A stretch of DNA of 64,000 nt, taken from assembly GCA_963677655.1 (NCBI GenBank), contig OY782088.1; one strand, given 5' to 3'. How positions within the stretch are numbered: the stretch's first letter is position 1; each line of letters starts with the position of its first letter. Shown in pieces: positions 10,175-18,143 of the stretch. The stretch is from Saccharicrinis sp963677655. GTDB taxonomy: Bacteria > Bacteroidota > Bacteroidia > Bacteroidales > Marinilabiliaceae. The notes beneath the pieces are model-generated. The model was not told the DNA's origin, did no database searches, and worked only from the letters and a program-made list of their open reading frames with translations. The translations under genes and the position numbers were made by a program.

Positions 10175-11058
10175 TATTCAGCTTTAAAATTAGGATCAGA
10201 GTGTTTCCATCTATTGTGAGTCCAAAGCCAATATTCGGGTTTTTCCTGAATTATTTTTTCTAAATGCTTAACATGTGCCTCTGTAATTTCATATTCCTTA
10301 CAATCTTTTGGATTTTCAACTAATGGTTCAACAACGATACAGTAATGCCCCCTTTTAATTTTATCTAAACTTATAAAAACAACAGGATCATTTGTTTTTG
10401 CAGCCATTTTCTCAGCTCCCAGATGAACCGGAGTCATTTGATTGAGAAACATTGTTTGAAATTGAATCATCTTTTTCTTTGGTGACTGATCTGCAATAAC
10501 AGCAATTACAAACCTGGTTCCATCCTTTTTCATCTTCATTACATCCCTAAATGAAGATTTCATAGGAAAGATATATGATCCCCATTTGGACCTCAACTTA
10601 AGCATAAAATCATCATACGGTTTACTTTTTAGAGGATGATAAATTGCCGTACCATGATGTTTTACAAATAAATGTATACATTGAACCCATTCCCAGTTTC
10701 CATAATGAGCCATAATTGCATATACGTCTTTTCCTTCATCATAATACTTATCCAGCAATTCTCCGTTTTTTACAGAGACCCTCTTATGTACTTGCTTTTC
10801 GCTCATTCGATAGAGCTTAAATGTCTCAAAAAAAACATCACTTAAATTACGATAGAATTTATTTGCTATTGTTCGTATTTCTTTTTCTGATTTTTCAGGA
10901 AATGCATTGTGAAGATTTTTATAAACTAATTTCTTTCTATAACCAATAAGTCTGATGATTAAATAAAATACATCTGAAATTCCGTATAATAACCAAAACG
11001 GTAGAAATCCAATTTGTTTAACAAAAAACAAACCAATATGTACAAAAAAATTATTCAT
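10174..11058 (-). CDS. Lipid A biosynthesis acyltransferase (LpxL/HtrB family)
   Basis: This 294-residue membrane-associated acyltransferase has the HX4D/E catalytic box as AHYGNWEW and a hydrophobic N-terminus. LpxL/HtrB enzymes add secondary acyl chains to lipid A on the cytoplasmic face of the inner membrane. It starts one base after the stop of the inositol-monophosphatase gene and ends overlapping the glycosyltransferase start, which places it in an envelope-lipid operon. Bacteroidota often use LpxL-family members for lipid A or for other acyl acceptors, so the exact acceptor is uncertain. Confidence 0.87.
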   Translation of the reverse strand: MNNFFVHIGLFFVKQIGFLPFWLLYGISDVFYLIIRLIGYRKKLVYKNLHNAFPEKSEKEIRTIANKFYRNLSDVFFETFKLYRMSEKQVHKRVSVKNGELLDKYYDEGKDVYAIMAHYGNWEWVQCIHLFVKHHGTAIYHPLKSKPYDDFMLKLRSKWGSYIFPMKSSFRDVMKMKKDGTRFVIAVIADQSPKKKMIQFQTMFLNQMTPVHLGAEKMAAKTNDPVVFISLDKIKRGHYCIVVEPLVENPKDCKEYEITEAHVKHLEKIIQEKPEYWLWTHNRWKHSDPNFKAE

Positions 11059-11847
11059 TTATTCTCCCATTAATTTTGTTACTACACCTTTAAACTCATC
11101 AAACATTAATGAGTTCCCAGATATAATTCCTCTCCCATAGATATAATCATCACCTCCTTTTAAATCACAATTCTGTCCTCCCGCTTGCTGAACAAGAAAT
11201 GCTCCTGCTGCAACATCATATGGTTTTAAATCATATTCATAAAATCCATCAAATCGACCACATGCCACATAGGCTAAATCTGTAGCAGCAGAACCCAAAC
11301 GACGAAGTCCATGAGAGTTTTTCATAAAGAAATCCATACTTTCCATAAAACCATCCATCTTGCTAAAATTGGAATACGGGAATCCTGTTGCAATTAGACT
11401 ATCTCCAATAGTTGGAGCCTCTGAAACAGAAATTTCTTGTCCGTTTACAAAAGCGGATGCACCTTTCCAACTATAAAAACATTCGTCAAGTCCTAACTCA
11501 TAAACAACTCCCAAAATAATTTCTTTTTTATATTCAAGAGCAATACTAATCGCAAAAGGAAATAATCCATGAATAAAATTAGTTGTTCCATCAATTGGAT
11601 CTACAATCCAATTATACTCTTCTCCAACTTTTGTTGATGTACCTTCCTCTGCAACAAAACCAGCCTCAGGAAGTAATTCAGACAATCTTTTAACCAAGCG
11701 CTCCTCACTTCCTTTATCTATATGAGTAACAAAGTCGTTTTTTCCTTTTGCTTCTATACGCTTAGACTTAGAAGATTCTTCTATAATATATTTTCCTGTA
11801 TTTTTAGCTAATTCTACTACTGATTGACAAAGGTTTGAAAGATCCAT
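11059..11847 (-). CDS. Inositol monophosphatase family protein (SuhB-like)
   Basis: This 262-residue Mg2+/Li+-sensitive phosphatase has the metal-binding motifs FVAEEGTS, WIVDPIDGTTNFIHG and YDVAAGAFLVQQAGG in order. Family members hydrolyse inositol phosphates or related sugar phosphates, and some act on 3'-phosphoadenosine 5'-phosphate (CysQ). Length and motifs fit SuhB better than CysQ. It lies 15 bases downstream of mtaB and directly abuts the acyltransferase gene. Confidence 0.88.
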   Translation of the reverse strand: MDLSNLCQSVVELAKNTGKYIIEESSKSKRIEAKGKNDFVTHIDKGSEERLVKRLSELLPEAGFVAEEGTSTKVGEEYNWIVDPIDGTTNFIHGLFPFAISIALEYKKEIILGVVYELGLDECFYSWKGASAFVNGQEISVSEAPTIGDSLIATGFPYSNFSKMDGFMESMDFFMKNSHGLRRLGSAATDLAYVACGRFDGFYEYDLKPYDVAAGAFLVQQAGGQNCDLKGGDDYIYGRGIISGNSLMFDEFKGVVTKLMGE

Positions 11848-11862
11848 ATTATATATTTTTTA

Positions 11863-13182
11863 CTAATCTATTATACTTGCTTCAAATATAAAATCTTCAG
11901 GAATAAAAACATTTAGCTTTACTCTGTGAATTTGATTTTTTAAGTTTTCTTGAAAGGGAACCTTTACTTTTAAATAATTTTCAGTATAACCATTCATAAA
12001 GCCATTATTGTTACTTCCTTCAAAAAGAACGGTTCCTTCTGTTGCTTTAAATTTAGAATAAAAGTACCTGGTTTTCATATCAGAAACCTGATGCAATATC
12101 TGACTACGAATTTTCCTTATCTCTATTGGCACAACATGTTCTATTGTAAGAGCTTTTGTATTTGGTCTTTCGGAATAAGTAAATACATGCAGTTGTGAAA
12201 TATCCAAATCCTTAATAAAATTCATTGCATCATTAAAATGCTCTTCCGTTTCACCTCTCACACCAACTATAACATCAACTCCTATAAATGCATTTGGTAT
12301 TAAAGATTTAATCGTCTTTACTCGGTCAGCAAATAGTTCACGAGTATACTTTCGTTTCATCAATGCCAAAAGTTTATTTGAACCTGATTGTAATGGAATA
12401 TGAAAATGTGGCATTATCTTATCAGACTTTGAAACAAAATCGATAATTTCATTAGTTAAAAGATTAGGTTCAATACTTGATATTCTATATCTGTGTACTC
12501 CTTCAACTTTTTCTAATTCCTTAAGCAAATCAAAAAAAGTTTCATTGGTGCTTTTACCAAAGTCTCCGATATTTACACCGGTTAAAATAATTTCATGAGC
12601 TCCTTCTGCTACAGCTTTTTGAGCCAGATTTACAGTTGTTTTTATATCTGCATTCCTACTTCTTCCTCTGGCTAAAGGTATTGTACAATAAGAACAAAAA
12701 TAGTCACATCCATCCTGAATCTTCAAGAAAGTTCTGGTTCTATCTCCCATTGAGTACGATGGGAAAAACTCCTTATTTGTAGATATTTTACCTGCGTGAA
12801 TTTCTCCAGAAGCTTTTTTCTGTAAGTCTCCCAAATAATCAACCAATTGAAACTTTTCATTTGATCCCAATACCAAATCCACACCTGGCATTTCAGAAAT
12901 AGTTTGTGGTTTTAATTGAGCAAAACAGCCTGTAACTACAACAAAGGCATTTGGATTTTGCTTAATCGCTTTTTTAATAGCCTGACGACATTTTTTATCA
13001 GCTACCTCTGTTACAGAACAAGTATTAATTACATAAACATCTGCAAATTCTTCGTACTTCACTTTAATAAAACCTTCATTCATTAAGGCTCTTGCAATTG
13101 TCGATGTTTCACTAAAATTTAATTTACACCCCAGTGTATGAAATGCTACCTTCTTCTCCAAAAACAATGACTTATCTATCAT
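11863..13182 (-). CDS. mtaB: tRNA threonylcarbamoyladenosine methylthiotransferase MtaB
   Basis: This radical-SAM enzyme adds the 2-methylthio group to t6A37 of tRNAs. The 439 residues contain the N-terminal UPF0004 domain (HTLGCKLNFSET, VINTCSVTEVADKKCR, VVVTGCFAQ) with three cluster cysteines, the radical SAM motif QDGCDYFCSYCTIPLARG (CxxxCxxC), and a C-terminal TRAM-like tail. HTLGCKLNxxE distinguishes MtaB from MiaB and RimO. The start is supported by GAGGAGAG just upstream. It is the first gene of the operon with the phosphatase, acyltransferase and glycosyltransferase genes. Confidence 0.94.
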   Translation of the reverse strand: MIDKSLFLEKKVAFHTLGCKLNFSETSTIARALMNEGFIKVKYEEFADVYVINTCSVTEVADKKCRQAIKKAIKQNPNAFVVVTGCFAQLKPQTISEMPGVDLVLGSNEKFQLVDYLGDLQKKASGEIHAGKISTNKEFFPSYSMGDRTRTFLKIQDGCDYFCSYCTIPLARGRSRNADIKTTVNLAQKAVAEGAHEIILTGVNIGDFGKSTNETFFDLLKELEKVEGVHRYRISSIEPNLLTNEIIDFVSKSDKIMPHFHIPLQSGSNKLLALMKRKYTRELFADRVKTIKSLIPNAFIGVDVIVGVRGETEEHFNDAMNFIKDLDISQLHVFTYSERPNTKALTIEHVVPIEIRKIRSQILHQVSDMKTRYFYSKFKATEGTVLFEGSNNNGFMNGYTENYLKVKVPFQENLKNQIHRVKLNVFIPEDFIFEASIID

Positions 13183-13252
13183 CTCTCCTCTAAAAATTTT
13201 AAATTAAATGTCGGGGTAATCTATCTTGTTTGTTTGTCGTGCAAAAAGCGCT

Positions 13253-13282
13253 CAAAGATAGCTAAAAGTGTTTAACCCACAA
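13253..13282 (-). promoter_or_regulatory. Promoter of the mtaB operon
   Basis: On the minus strand TTG (13282-13280), exactly 19 bases, then TATCTTTG (13260-13253) match the Bacteroidota sigma consensus TTG-N19-TAnnTTTG. Transcription would start near 13246, giving a leader of about 64 bases ending in GAGGAGAG before mtaB. Confidence 0.75.
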
Positions 13283-13434
13283 TATGCATTATAAAATCTA
13301 TTACATATTGAAATCTCTTCAAAACAAGACAGTTCGTTGCGTTAAACGATACTTTACCTTGTTTCTATAAAGCCTTGTTTCATGGCACTTTCTATGTTCA
13401 TCAAGAAGTTCTAATAACTATAAGGGGTAAACTT

Positions 13435-13471
13435 AAAAAAGAAAAGGGTTGAAATGCCATATTTCAACCCT
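13435..13471 (-). terminator. Terminator after the phoH gene
   Basis: The perfect 11-base stem AGGGTTGAAAT/ATTTCAACCCT with a 5-base loop reads, on the minus strand, into TTTCTTTTTT. It lies 131 bases after the phoH stop. Between it and the mtaB promoter (13283-13434) I see no further feature. Confidence 0.75.
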
Positions 13472-13601
13472 CTATTTATTATTATTTTAATTATTAGTTA
13501 CGTACCTTCAGCTTTCAATATTTAATTTTCAAAAATCATTACAACTTCCAATGTAAAAAGCATCTAAAATTTTTGTTTCATCAGTTCAAATATTGTACTA
13601 A

Positions 13602-14924
13602 CTACAATAAGTCACTTGCTAATTCAGCAAGATAACTTCTTTCTCCTTTAACCAAATTAACATGAGCAAAAATATCCTGACCTTTCATTTTGTCTGTAAG
13701 GTATGCTAATCCGTTTGACGTTTTATCCAAATAAGGAGAATCAATTTGCTCGATATCACCTGTGAAAATAATTTTGGTTCCATCACCGGCCCTGGTTATA
13801 ATTGTTTTAACTTCATGAGGAGTTAAGTTTTGTGCTTCATCCACAATAAAATAAACATCTGACAAACTACGTCCTCTGATATAAGCCAATGGTGTAATAA
13901 TAAGCATCCCATCTCTCTGCATCTCTTCAATCAAAATATTTTCGCGGCTTTTAGCACCATGACTACCTTTTATTACAGTTAAATTATCAAATAAAGGTTG
14001 CATATACGGACCTATTTTATCATTAACATCACCAGGAAGAAAACCTAGGTCTCGATTTGATAAAGGCACAATAGGTCGGGCTAATAAAATTTGTTTGAAA
14101 TTTTTATTCTGTTGAAGTGCCGCTGCCAAAGCCAGCAAGGTTTTACCGGTACCTGCTTTTCCTGTTAAAGAAACCAACTTGATATCCGGATTTATTAATG
14201 CATCTAAAGAAAAAGTTTGTTCTGCATTACGAGGCTCTATTCCAAAGCATGCTTGCTTTTCAACGCGTACAATCATTTCTTTAAAAGGATCATAATGTGC
14301 CAACACACTTTTATTACTATTCCTTAATACAAAATATTGATTAGCAGGCATATCTTTTATGGGGAAATCAGCCTTAGCAATACCTTCAGACTCATATAAA
14401 GATTCAATAACCTGAGCATCAAACTCTTCATATATACGAACCCCTTTTTCAAGAACATCAATATCTTTTACTTTATCAGTTTCATAATCTTCGCTATTAA
14501 GGCCTAAAGATTTTGCCTTCATACGTAGATTTATATCTTTTGTAACAAGAGTAACTACACGAGTTTTAAATTCTTCTTTTATAAAAAGAGCTATTGCTAA
14601 AATTCTATGATCAGGTGATTTTTCAAAAAACGAATCCTGCATTGTTTGAGTAAAAGGTTTTCCTGTTGCTACGAACAACTTACCCTGTTTTGATCCCAGT
14701 GAAACTCCCTCTTTAAATAATTGTTCTCCTGATATTTTATTCAAATCTCGAACAAACTCACGTGCCTGATAATTGATTTGATCATTACCTTTTTTGAACT
14801 TATCTAATTCTTCGAGTACAACAATTGGTAAAATCACATCGTTATTTTCGAAGTTGTATATACATTTGTGATCGTGTAAAATCACGTTTGTATCTAATAT
14901 AAAGATCTTACGTTTTTTAGCCAT
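13602..14924 (-). CDS. PIN domain-PhoH ATPase fusion (PhoH2-like)
   Basis: This 440-residue protein has an N-terminal PIN nuclease domain (FILDTNVILHDHK, VVLEELDKFK) and a C-terminal PhoH P-loop ATPase (Walker A SLTGKAGTGKTLLA near residue 255, Walker B VYFIVDEAQNLTP). PhoH2 proteins are RNA helicase/ribonucleases, and in Bacteroidota this is a common single-copy gene. It is divergent from folC with about 100 bases between the two starts. The ATG at 14924 gives MAKKRKIFILDTN, the normal PIN start. Confidence 0.92.
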   Translation of the reverse strand: MAKKRKIFILDTNVILHDHKCIYNFENNDVILPIVVLEELDKFKKGNDQINYQAREFVRDLNKISGEQLFKEGVSLGSKQGKLFVATGKPFTQTMQDSFFEKSPDHRILAIALFIKEEFKTRVVTLVTKDINLRMKAKSLGLNSEDYETDKVKDIDVLEKGVRIYEEFDAQVIESLYESEGIAKADFPIKDMPANQYFVLRNSNKSVLAHYDPFKEMIVRVEKQACFGIEPRNAEQTFSLDALINPDIKLVSLTGKAGTGKTLLALAAALQQNKNFKQILLARPIVPLSNRDLGFLPGDVNDKIGPYMQPLFDNLTVIKGSHGAKSRENILIEEMQRDGMLIITPLAYIRGRSLSDVYFIVDEAQNLTPHEVKTIITRAGDGTKIIFTGDIEQIDSPYLDKTSNGLAYLTDKMKGQDIFAHVNLVKGERSYLAELASDLL

Positions 14925-15027
14925 ACTCTGAGGTTTTTTTAGTTCGACATATCTAAAGATATTTAATTTTACCTAAAAAACTTAGTGTTTGACTTAATAT
15001 TATGATAAAAATTAAAGCATAGTTTAT

Positions 15028-16317
15028 ATGACATATCAAGAGGTTTTGGACTTTATGTTCTCCCAACTTCCAATGTATCAACGAACAGGTAAAGCTGCAT
15101 ATAAAGCAAACCTGGATAATACATTAAAACTTGACCAACACTTTAATCATCCTCATAAAAAATACAAAACTATACATGTTGCCGGCACAAACGGGAAAGG
15201 CTCAGTTTCACATTGTTTGGCATCTGTATTACAAACAACAGGATTGAATGTAGGGCTCTACACTTCTCCACATTTAAAGGACTTTAGAGAAAGAATTAAA
15301 ATAAATGGTGCTTGCATTACGGAAAACGACGTAATTAACTTTGTTTCTGAAAACAAAAATATAATTGAAGAAATTCAACCTTCATTTTTTGAGATGACAG
15401 TAGCCATGGCCTTTGACTTTTTTGCAAAAAGAAAAGTAGACGTTGCAGTTATTGAAGTTGGTTTAGGTGGCAGATTAGACTCTACTAACATTATACAACC
15501 TGAATGTTCAGTAATTACTAACATTGGATTAGACCATACTGCTTTATTAGGTGACTCTTTGGAATTAATAGCCAAGGAAAAAGCAGGAATTATTAAACTC
15601 AATACACCTATAATTATAGGTGAACATAATGACACTACAAAACCTGTATTTGAAACAACCGCTTTTGAACATAATGCCCCCATATATTTTGCATCTGAAG
15701 AATACGACATACCTGTTTCAATGCGCAGTATTGATAATAGACAAATATTTCAGGTATATCAAAATAACACTTTAACGTTTAATGATCTTCAACTTGATTT
15801 ATTAGGAATTTATCAGAAAAAGAATGTAAAAACAGTTCTTAAAACAATTGATATTTTAAAGACCATTGGATTTACAATATCACAAAATGATATATATACG
15901 GGGTTAAATAATGTAGTTGATAATACAGGATTAATGGGACGATGGCAAATTTTAGGTGCTAATCCGGCTATTATTTGTGATACAGGGCATAATGAAGATG
16001 GAGTTAAAGATATTGTTGAGCAATTAAAAAACACTGCACACAAAAAACTCCACATTATTTGGGGAATGGTTAACGATAAAGATATTAGTGCAGTACTAAA
16101 ACTTTTGCCAAAAAATGCCCAATACTATTTTGTAAAACCTAATATTCCAAGAGGACTTGATGCTAGAGAGCTAAAAATTGAAGCTGAAAAATATGGTTTA
16201 TCGGGAAATGAATATCCAGACCTACAATATGCATTAAAAAAATCAAAAAAAAATGCATCTCCTAACGATCTGATATTCATTGGAGGAAGCACTTTTGTCG
16301 TTGCAGACATCGTATAA
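15028..16317 (+). CDS. folC: Bifunctional folylpolyglutamate synthase/dihydrofolate synthase
   Basis: FolC joins L-glutamate to dihydropteroate and adds further glutamates to folates in the cytosol. The 429 residues hold the Mur-ligase-like ATP loop VAGTNGKGSVSHCLASV, the folate motif LYTSPHLKDFRERI, the metal site VIEVGLGGRLDSTN, and the C-terminal domain with CDTGHNEDGV. The start at 15028 gives MTYQEVLDFMFSQLP, the usual family N-terminus. A tRNA cluster with its own promoter follows. Confidence 0.95.
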   Translation: MTYQEVLDFMFSQLPMYQRTGKAAYKANLDNTLKLDQHFNHPHKKYKTIHVAGTNGKGSVSHCLASVLQTTGLNVGLYTSPHLKDFRERIKINGACITENDVINFVSENKNIIEEIQPSFFEMTVAMAFDFFAKRKVDVAVIEVGLGGRLDSTNIIQPECSVITNIGLDHTALLGDSLELIAKEKAGIIKLNTPIIIGEHNDTTKPVFETTAFEHNAPIYFASEEYDIPVSMRSIDNRQIFQVYQNNTLTFNDLQLDLLGIYQKKNVKTVLKTIDILKTIGFTISQNDIYTGLNNVVDNTGLMGRWQILGANPAIICDTGHNEDGVKDIVEQLKNTAHKKLHIIWGMVNDKDISAVLKLLPKNAQYYFVKPNIPRGLDARELKIEAEKYGLSGNEYPDLQYALKKSKKNASPNDLIFIGGSTFVVADIV

Positions 16318-16332
16318 TTTTTCAAAAATATT

Positions 16333-16362
16333 TTGCAAATACAAAAAAGACCTCTACATTTG
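16333..16362 (+). promoter_or_regulatory. Promoter of the tRNA cluster
   Basis: TTG (16333-16335), exactly 19 bases, then TACATTTG (16355-16362) is a perfect TTG-N19-TAnnTTTG match. It starts 16 bases after the folC stop codon and ends about 70 bases before the first tRNA. Confidence 0.8.
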
Positions 16363-16432
16363 CATCGCTTTTGAAAACAGAAGAACACTAACAAAGGTTA
16401 GAAGTTTAGTTTTCATGATAAATAAGTTTATC

Positions 16433-16507
16433 GGGCGGTTAGCTCAGTTGGTTCAGAGCACTTGGTTTACACCCAAGGGGTCGGGGGTTCGACTCCCTCA
16501 CCGCCCA
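16433..16507 (+). tRNA. tRNA-Val (TAC), copy 1
   Basis: A 75-base cloverleaf with acceptor stem GGGCGGT/ACCGCCC, D stem GCTC/GAGC, anticodon stem CTTGG/CCAAG with loop TTTACAC (anticodon TAC), T stem GGGGG/CCCTC with loop TTCGACT, and discriminator A. CCA is not encoded. Confidence 0.96.
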
Positions 16508-16532
16508 CTTTAATGGAATACCGATATATATC

Positions 16533-16607
16533 GGGCGATTAGCTCAGTTGGTTCAGAGCACTTGGTTTACACCCAAGGGGTCGGGGGTTCGACTCCCTCA
16601 TCGCCCA
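16533..16607 (+). tRNA. tRNA-Val (TAC), copy 2
   Basis: Identical to copy 1 except that the sixth acceptor pair is A-T instead of G-C (GGGCGAT/ATCGCCC), a compensated change. It starts exactly 100 bases after copy 1, and the spacer is also repeated. CCA is not encoded. Confidence 0.96.
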
Positions 16608-16632
16608 CTTTAAAGGAATATTGATATATATC

Positions 16633-16707
16633 GGGCGATTAGCTCAGTTGGTTCAGAGCACTTGGTTTACACCCAAGGGGTCGGGGGTTCGACTCCCTCA
16701 TCGCCCA
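16633..16707 (+). tRNA. tRNA-Val (TAC), copy 3
   Basis: Identical to copy 2 (GGGCGAT/ATCGCCC acceptor, anticodon TAC) and again spaced exactly 100 bases. A terminator follows directly. Confidence 0.96.
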
Positions 16708-16709
16708 CT

Positions 16710-16738
16710 AGCCTTACAAAAATTGTGAGGCTTTTTTA
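16710..16738 (+). terminator. Terminator after the tRNA-Val genes
   Basis: The stem AGCCTTACA/TGTGAGGCT (one G-T pair) with a 5-base A/T loop is followed by six Ts. It separates the three Val tRNAs from tRNA-Gly. Confidence 0.8.
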
Positions 16739-16747
16739 TTGAAGAAT

Positions 16748-16823
<76 letters not shown>

Positions 16824-16828
16824 AGGAT

Positions 16829-16915
16829 GCTCGAGTGGTGGAATTGGTAGACACGCAAGACTTAAAATCTTGTGTCCATTAGGACGTGCGGGTTCAAGTC
16901 CCGCCTCGAGTACCA
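16829..16915 (+). tRNA. tRNA-Leu (TAA)
   Basis: A class II tRNA with a long variable arm. The acceptor is GCTCGAG/CTCGAGT (first pair G-T), the anticodon loop CTTAAAA (anticodon TAA), the variable arm TCCATTAGGA, and the T arm GCGGG/CCCGC. CCA is encoded at 16913-16915. It begins five bases after the CCA of tRNA-Gly. Confidence 0.95.
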
Positions 16916-16920
16916 AGTTA

Positions 16921-16953
16921 AAGCGGTTAAGATTTTTTCTTAATCGCTTTTTT
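16921..16953 (+). terminator. Terminator after tRNA-Leu
   Basis: The stem AAGCGGTTAAGA/TCTTAATCGCTT (one G-T pair) has a T-rich loop and is followed by a T tract. It starts five bases after the tRNA-Leu CCA. Confidence 0.8.
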
Positions 16954-17057
16954 ATCTACAGGTCAATTTTTACTGACAGCATTAACAATATTGACAGTTT
17001 GTTTTATATTTCATGGTGAAATCTACTAAATGTAATTAATAGTGTATCTCAAAAACA

Positions 17058-17834
17058 CTACTCCCTCTGTAGTGCAATATCGTTTAACAAAATGGAAGGA
17101 TGATGATTACGTGGTTTACCCACTGATAATTTTTTATACTGTATAACAGACTGGGAGCAAAAATGCAAGCAAGCAAAACAATAGTGGCAGTTATCAAGCC
17201 ATTGAACCTGTTTGCCATGTAGCCTTATATTTTCAAAAGGACAAACCTGCATACAGTATCCGCATCGTATACAGCCCTCTCCTACTGTAAAAACCTTTTC
17301 GTTACCCTTTGGTTCCTTTGAAATCACTTGCTTAATATTACCGAATATCGCAAATTCATTGTCAAATGAATGTTTTAACTGATTAATACTTTCACATATA
17401 GACAATACTTTTTCTTTGGCCTCTTGATATAATTTATCAGGTTGTTTTGTTTTTGAAAGACTCACGTATGGAAAATGTGCAGCTACCATTGGAATGAAAT
17501 AACCGGCATTGAGAGTCACGTTTGATGATTTCAGACTTTTTTCAACCTGCGAAAGTACATTTCCTAACTTTGGGCTAGCCCCCGTAACAACAATAAAAAT
17601 GTACTCAGGATTATGAAACTTCACTTCATTTAAAAACTCACGAACAATACGGGGCACTGTCATAAAATGAATCGGAAAGATAATCCCAACTCTTTGGGCT
17701 GCAACCTCTACCGGTTTCTGTTTTAAACACCCAACAATCGGAAATAACTCACTCCCGTTTATATTTGTTTTAATAGCCCTAGCTACACTTAAACTATTAC
17801 CGGTACCTGAGAAATAATACAAGGCCGTATTCAT
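17058..17834 (-). CDS. EFR1-family flavodoxin/ferredoxin protein
   Basis: A 258-residue electron-transfer protein. The N-terminal flavodoxin-like domain begins LYYFSGTGNSLSVARAI (FMN phosphate loop SGTGNS). The C-terminal half carries two 4Fe-4S cluster sets, CIRCGYCMQVCPFENI and CHYCFACLHFCSQ. The second set has C-x-x-C-x-x-C-x-x-x-C with Ser-Gln in place of the usual Pro. EFR1 (EF_0014-type) proteins are found in anaerobes and their partner is unknown. The upstream palindrome overlapping the promoter suggests a dedicated repressor. No obvious operon partner. Confidence 0.87.
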   Translation of the reverse strand: MNTALYYFSGTGNSLSVARAIKTNINGSELFPIVGCLKQKPVEVAAQRVGIIFPIHFMTVPRIVREFLNEVKFHNPEYIFIVVTGASPKLGNVLSQVEKSLKSSNVTLNAGYFIPMVAAHFPYVSLSKTKQPDKLYQEAKEKVLSICESINQLKHSFDNEFAIFGNIKQVISKEPKGNEKVFTVGEGCIRCGYCMQVCPFENIRLHGKQVQWLDNCHYCFACLHFCSQSVIQYKKLSVGKPRNHHPSILLNDIALQRE

Positions 17835-17835
17835 A

Positions 17836-17862
17836 TTGCATTCAAATTTGAATGCAAATATA
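17836..17862 (-). promoter_or_regulatory. 22-bp perfect palindrome overlapping the EFR1 gene promoter
   Basis: Bases 17836-17857 form a perfect 22-bp palindrome with half-site TTGCATTCAAA. It begins two bases after the EFR1-family start codon. Its distal end overlaps TATATTTG (minus strand, 17862-17855), a Bacteroidota -7 element. The transcription start would fall inside the palindrome, as expected for a repressor operator. The regulator is not identified. Confidence 0.6.
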
Positions 17863-18075
17863 CTTGTTTAAATTTGCTTTACTCCATATTACGTGGAAAC
17901 AGAAGATAGAAAAGGAAAGTTATCCAGGTACTTAATTAAAAAAGAACATTAATAATTTTAACTGCTCCAAATGTTTTCCAGGTGAAGAAGGTAATATTAT
18001 TGAAAATACTTTAGTGTGTACATATAGTTTATGTATTATTTCCGACGAAGATAAGGAATGTTAAGCTTAGATAAT

Positions 18076-18115
18076 AAAATAAAAAGCCGGATTTATCAGT
18101 GACAAAACCGGCTTT
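18076..18115 (-). terminator. Terminator after the GH51 gene
   Basis: The stem AAAGCCGG/CCGGCTTT reads, on the minus strand, into TTTTTATTTTATT, about 30 bases past the GH51 stop. The rest of the 17863-18075 gap shows no feature I can support. Confidence 0.75.
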
Positions 18116-18143
18116 AACAAAATCCAAATAAATATACTTATAA

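Noticed and set aside
16280..16513. Plus-strand ORF overlapping the folC end and tRNA-Val copy 1
   Set aside because: It runs through the folC tail in another frame, the tRNA promoter and the tRNA itself. No coding signature.
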